From contig NZ_JACCCW010000002.1 in the NCBI RefSeq assembly GCF_013410065.1, positions 868,001 through 932,000 of the forward strand: a DNA stretch of 64,000 bases. Direction: 5' to 3'. The position numbers were made by a program, and so were the translations under genes. Below, piece after piece: positions 61,418-64,000 of this stretch (positions within the stretch are counted from its first letter, which is position 1; every line of letters starts with the position of its first letter). Below the pieces are notes generated by a model. That model ran no database searches and was not told the origin of the DNA. It saw only the letters and a program-made list of their open reading frames with translations. Source of the stretch: Granulicella arctica (GTDB taxonomy: Bacteria; Acidobacteriota; Terriglobia; Terriglobales; Acidobacteriaceae).

Positions 61418-62517
61418 TGTCGCTCGCCACATCCGGTCTCGTCATTCGGCCAAAACAGGACTGCCGCTGGGATCTCGTCAGCCTTGGCGAGGTTATGCTG
61501 CGTTTCGATCCCGGCGAGGAGCGCATCGCCCGCACGCGCAACTTCCGCGTTTGGGAGGGTGGCGGCGAGTACAACGTCGCCCGCGGCCTGTGTCGATGCT
61601 TCGGCCAGCGTACCTCCATCGTCACCGCACTCGCAGACAACCCTGTAGGCCGTTTGCTTGAGGACCTGATGCTGCAAGGCGGCGTCGATCTCTCTCATCT
61701 CCGCTGGTCTGAGTACGACGGCATCGGCAACGCTTCGCGCAACGGCGTCTACTTCCTCGAACGTGGCTTCGGCAGCCGCGCTGCCCTCGGCATGATGGAC
61801 CGTGGCCACACGCCTATCTCGCAGCTCAAGCCCGGCCAGATCGACTGGGATGCTATTTTCTCCGGAGAGGGAGTCCGCTGGTTCCACACAGGTGGCGTTC
61901 TCTGCGCTCTCTCAGCGGACGCACCCGAGGTCGCCCGCGAAGCGATGCAGTCCGCTCGTCGTCATGGTGTCGTCGTCTCCTACGACTGTAACTACCGTCC
62001 CTCGCTCTGGAAGAGCTACGGAGGACGTCAGGGCGCATGCAACGTCAACAGGGAACTGGCACCCTTCGTCGATGTCCTCTTCGGACACGAAGGCGACATC
62101 GCTGCAACCCTCTGCGAAGCCTCATCCGGGCCTCCATGGCATAACCTTGAGAGCTATAGCGCCATGGCCGAACGTGTGACCAACGAGTTTCCGAACATCA
62201 AGTTCATTGCAACCACAACCCGCCGCCCCCGCACTGCCAACCGCAACGACTGGGCCGCCTTTGCCTGGACCGAAGGCAAGGTCTATCAGAGCATCGACTT
62301 CCTCGACCTCGAGATCTACGACCGCGTAGGCGGCGGCGATTCCTTCGCCGCGGGCCTGATCTACGGCCTCATGGAAGATCGTGGCATGCAGTGGTCGCTC
62401 GACTGCGGCGTGGCGCACGGTGCCCTTGCCATGACCACTCCGGGAGACAGCTCCATGAGTACCCTGGCCGAAGTCGAGCGCACGATGCAGGGCGGGTCGG
62501 CCGGAGTTCAGCGTTAA
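61417..62517 (+). CDS. kdgK: 2-Keto-3-deoxygluconate kinase (PfkB family)
   Basis: This 366-aa ribokinase-family enzyme would phosphorylate 2-keto-3-deoxygluconate to KDPG. The family landmarks are LVSLGEVMLRFDP at the start, EGGGEYNVARGLCRCFG, VSYDCNYRPSLW and the anion-hole and catalytic-base block RVGGGDSFAAGLIYGL (Asp308). The start at 61417 overlaps the kduI stop by one base and has no ribosome-binding site of its own, so translation is likely coupled. The eda gene follows 35 bases later. Confidence 0.9.
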   Translation: MSLATSGLVIRPKQDCRWDLVSLGEVMLRFDPGEERIARTRNFRVWEGGGEYNVARGLCRCFGQRTSIVTALADNPVGRLLEDLMLQGGVDLSHLRWSEYDGIGNASRNGVYFLERGFGSRAALGMMDRGHTPISQLKPGQIDWDAIFSGEGVRWFHTGGVLCALSADAPEVAREAMQSARRHGVVVSYDCNYRPSLWKSYGGRQGACNVNRELAPFVDVLFGHEGDIAATLCEASSGPPWHNLESYSAMAERVTNEFPNIKFIATTTRRPRTANRNDWAAFAWTEGKVYQSIDFLDLEIYDRVGGGDSFAAGLIYGLMEDRGMQWSLDCGVAHGALAMTTPGDSSMSTLAEVERTMQGGSAGVQR

Positions 62518-62552
62518 ATCATTTAGTTTCTATTGAACCGGAGAAAAAGTTC

Positions 62553-63209
62553 ATGAATAAGATTCAAATTTTGCAGACGCTCAAAGAGATTGGACTCGTT
62601 CCAGTCCTGCGTGCGGAGTCGGTCGAGAAGGCAATGGCGCTCGCCACCGCAATCGCCGCTGGCGGCGTCACTGTTCTTGAGGTCACGATGACCGTCCCTG
62701 GTGCCATCCACGTCATGCGCCGCCTCGCCGAAGAACGTCCGGACATCCTCGTCGGCGCAGGTACAGTCCTCGATCCCGAGACAGCCCGTACGTGCATCCT
62801 TGAAGGCGCAAAATTCGTCGTGAGCCCCGCAATCAATCTCAAGACCATCGAGATGTGCCAACGCTATTCGGTCCCTGTTCTCCCTGGCGCGCTCACGCCT
62901 ACCGAGATTGTCACCGCGTGGCAGGCCGGCGCGGATATCATTAAGGTCTTTCCAGCCAGTGCACTCGGCGGCGCGAAGTACCTCAAGTCCATCAAGGCCC
63001 CACTACCTCAGATCGAACTCATCCCTACCGGTGGCGTCTCGCTCGACACTGCTTCCGAGTTCCTCGATGCAGGAGCCTTTGCTCTTGGCGTCGGTGCCGA
63101 CCTCGTTGACGCAAAGGCCATGGCCGATGGGAAACCTGAGCTAGTCACCGAGACCGCCCGCAAGTACCTTGCTATCGTCAAGAAGTTTCGCCAGCAAACG
63201 TCCGAGTAG
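62553..63209 (+). CDS. eda: KDPG/KHG aldolase (2-dehydro-3-deoxy-phosphogluconate aldolase)
   Basis: This 218-aa class I aldolase cleaves KDPG to pyruvate and glyceraldehyde 3-phosphate. The Schiff-base lysine is Lys131 in ADIIKVFPAS, and Glu43 in LEVTMTVPG is the catalytic acid. GAGTVLD and IPTGGVSL complete the active site. GGAG lies 9-12 bases before the ATG. It closes the kduI-kdgK-eda operon and a hairpin follows 97 bases after the stop. Confidence 0.95.
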   Translation: MNKIQILQTLKEIGLVPVLRAESVEKAMALATAIAAGGVTVLEVTMTVPGAIHVMRRLAEERPDILVGAGTVLDPETARTCILEGAKFVVSPAINLKTIEMCQRYSVPVLPGALTPTEIVTAWQAGADIIKVFPASALGGAKYLKSIKAPLPQIELIPTGGVSLDTASEFLDAGAFALGVGADLVDAKAMADGKPELVTETARKYLAIVKKFRQQTSE

Positions 63210-63305
63210 ACCTACCCTTCATACGGCTTCTCAGTCTGAATGCGCCGGATCGAAATTCGCAATACCTTCTTCCGAAACTTTGCCAATAACAGCCTTTGGT
63301 TGCGG
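63210..63305. other. Gap after eda, no gene seen
   Basis: This first part of the 301-base gap before the GH106 gene contains no open frame with a ribosome-binding site and no clear repeat. The hairpin at 63306 and the promoter at 63374 occupy the rest. Confidence 0.5.
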
Positions 63306-63340
63306 ATGAGTGGATCGCCGGAACAGGGCGATTCACTCAT
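63306..63340 (+). terminator. Hairpin after eda
   Basis: ATGAGTGGATCGCC pairs with GGCGATTCACTCAT over 14 bp with one G-U pair, closing a 7-base loop GGAACAG. It is strong but no U-run follows directly. It probably ends the kduI-kdgK-eda transcript. Confidence 0.6.
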
Positions 63341-63373
63341 CATAATGATTTCGGAGATGAAAAATAGTATCTA

Positions 63374-63402
63374 TTGACACACCTTCTTTTGCTCTCGTAG
63401 AT
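63374..63402 (+). promoter_or_regulatory. Sigma-70-type promoter of the GH106 gene
   Basis: TTGACA (63374-63379) is a perfect -35. After 17 bases GTAGAT (63397-63402) matches 4 of 6 bases of a -10. It would give a leader of about 100 bases before the ATG at 63511. Confidence 0.5.
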
Positions 63403-63510
63403 TTCAACTGCGTTCGATGCCAATCTTCGGGCGGCTTGCCAAGCACAACTCATCCATCCCGAGACCATGCCGGGATCTCACAAAGGGACCACAGTATTGG
63501 GTAACTTACG

Positions 63511-64000
63511 ATGAAGATTCGACCGCGGCTCGGTACGCGCTCGTGCCAATGGATGCTCCTGCTCTGCCTCAGCATCACCCCTGTACTCTCCCAGAGCGTT
63601 CCACTCTCCGAAGTGCATCGTCTCTTCAAGGCTCCACCGGACGATGCCCGCATCATGATGCGCTGGTGGTGGTTCGGCTCAGCCGTCACTAAACCAGAGC
63701 TCAAGCGCGAAATTCTCGCGATGAAAGCTGGCGGCATCGGTGGATTCGAGATTCAGCCTGTCTATCCTCTCGCTCTCGACGATCCGGCCCAAGGTTTCAA
63801 AAATCTCCCCTACCTCTCGCCCGGCTTCCTGGATGCCGTCACCTTTGCCTCGAACACCGCCCGCGCGAACCACATGCGCATCGACATGACGCTTGCGAGC
63901 GGCTGGCCCTATGGCGGGAATCACGTCCCCATCACGCAGGCCGCCGGAAGACTCCGTGTAGTCGCAGTCGACGTGCCACCCTCCGCGACTTCGATCCCCC
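63511..64000 (+). CDS. Glycoside hydrolase, GH106 alpha-L-rhamnosidase type (3' part outside window)
   Basis: An open frame runs from the ATG at 63511 to the window end (163 complete codons). A signal peptide is present (core [15 protein letters not shown]). The start of the mature part, [20 protein letters not shown] followed by [20 protein letters not shown] and [15 protein letters not shown], is the hallmark of GH106-family enzymes, which remove rhamnose from rhamnogalacturonan and related glycans. Full-length members are about 900-1100 aa, so most of the gene is outside. It fits the pectin-degradation genes just upstream. The substrate cannot be refined from this fragment. Confidence 0.8.
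   Translation, partial: MKIRPRLGTRSCQWMLLLCLSITPVLSQSVPLSEVHRLFKAPPDDARIMMRWWWFGSAVTKPELKREILAMKAGGIGGFEIQPVYPLALDDPAQGFKNLPYLSPGFLDAVTFASNTARANHMRIDMTLASGWPYGGNHVPITQAAGRLRVVAVDVPPSATSIP

Overview
The window looks like a chromosome segment of an Acidobacteriota species, most likely class Terriglobia (subdivision 1; Granulicella, Terriglobus or Edaphobacter type). This is inferred from gene content: very large TonB-dependent receptors with an N-terminal carboxypeptidase-regulatory domain (about 1190 and 1312 aa), a GWxTD-domain protein, a PP2C/Ser-Thr kinase pair, and a compact single-cluster flagellar locus. No rRNA, CRISPR array, insertion sequence or prophage is visible.

Layout. 1-3686 (minus): a MacA-like adaptor, its ABC ATPase, and the start of a secreted protein that runs off the left edge. 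3955-7563 (plus): a GWxTD-domain protein and a carboxypeptidase-regulatory/beta-barrel protein. 7553-16610: a LacI-family regulator between outer-membrane proteins, with two giant TonB-dependent receptors ending head-on at a strong terminator. 16928-25669: an APC permease, a yeast-type cytosine deaminase, and a KdpDE-like two-component system divergent from an outer-membrane porin and a second APC permease. 25702-29477: a PP2C phosphatase/kinase pair, an Amt-family protein with a co-translated 59-aa membrane protein, and a small four-helix membrane protein. 29540-34731: SelO, and an operon of a TonB receptor and an exported CbiX-like protein with a TGA-interrupted frame between them. 35392-35610: tRNA-Gly(GCC) and tRNA-Cys(GCA). 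35685-39421 (minus): purC, cvpA, a Fis-type regulator and an orphan secretin.

39609-59614 is one long plus-strand flagellar cluster: flgB-flgC-fliE-fliF-fliG-fliH-fliI-fliJ-fliK-flgD-flgE, then fliL-SpoA protein-fliO-fliP-fliQ-fliR-flhB-flhA-fliA-fliM-fliN, ending in a protein with a Cys4 motif and a GspE N-terminal (MshEN-like) domain. It encodes rod parts, MS ring, C ring, export gate and ATPase, hook and the flagellar sigma factor. Flagellin, motAB, flgG, flhF and flhG are not in the window. Unusual points are three SpoA-domain proteins, a FliM without a recognisable CheY-binding motif, a FlgD reduced to its N-terminal domain, a FliO without its membrane segment, and the terminal MshEN-like protein.

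59629-64000 is a pectin-catabolism locus: kduD divergent from kduI-kdgK-eda, followed by the start of a GH106-type alpha-L-rhamnosidase. Together these would release rhamnogalacturonan sugars and convert unsaturated galacturonate products through 2-keto-3-deoxygluconate and KDPG to pyruvate and glyceraldehyde 3-phosphate.

All assignments come from reading the sequence and recalling family features; no database search was possible. The least ordinary points are the Amt-like protein with altered pore residues and its coupled small protein, the TGA-interrupted frame between the TonB receptor and CbiX, the MshEN-like protein closing the flagellar cluster, and the hairpin that pairs the ribosome-binding site and start codon of the PP2C gene.
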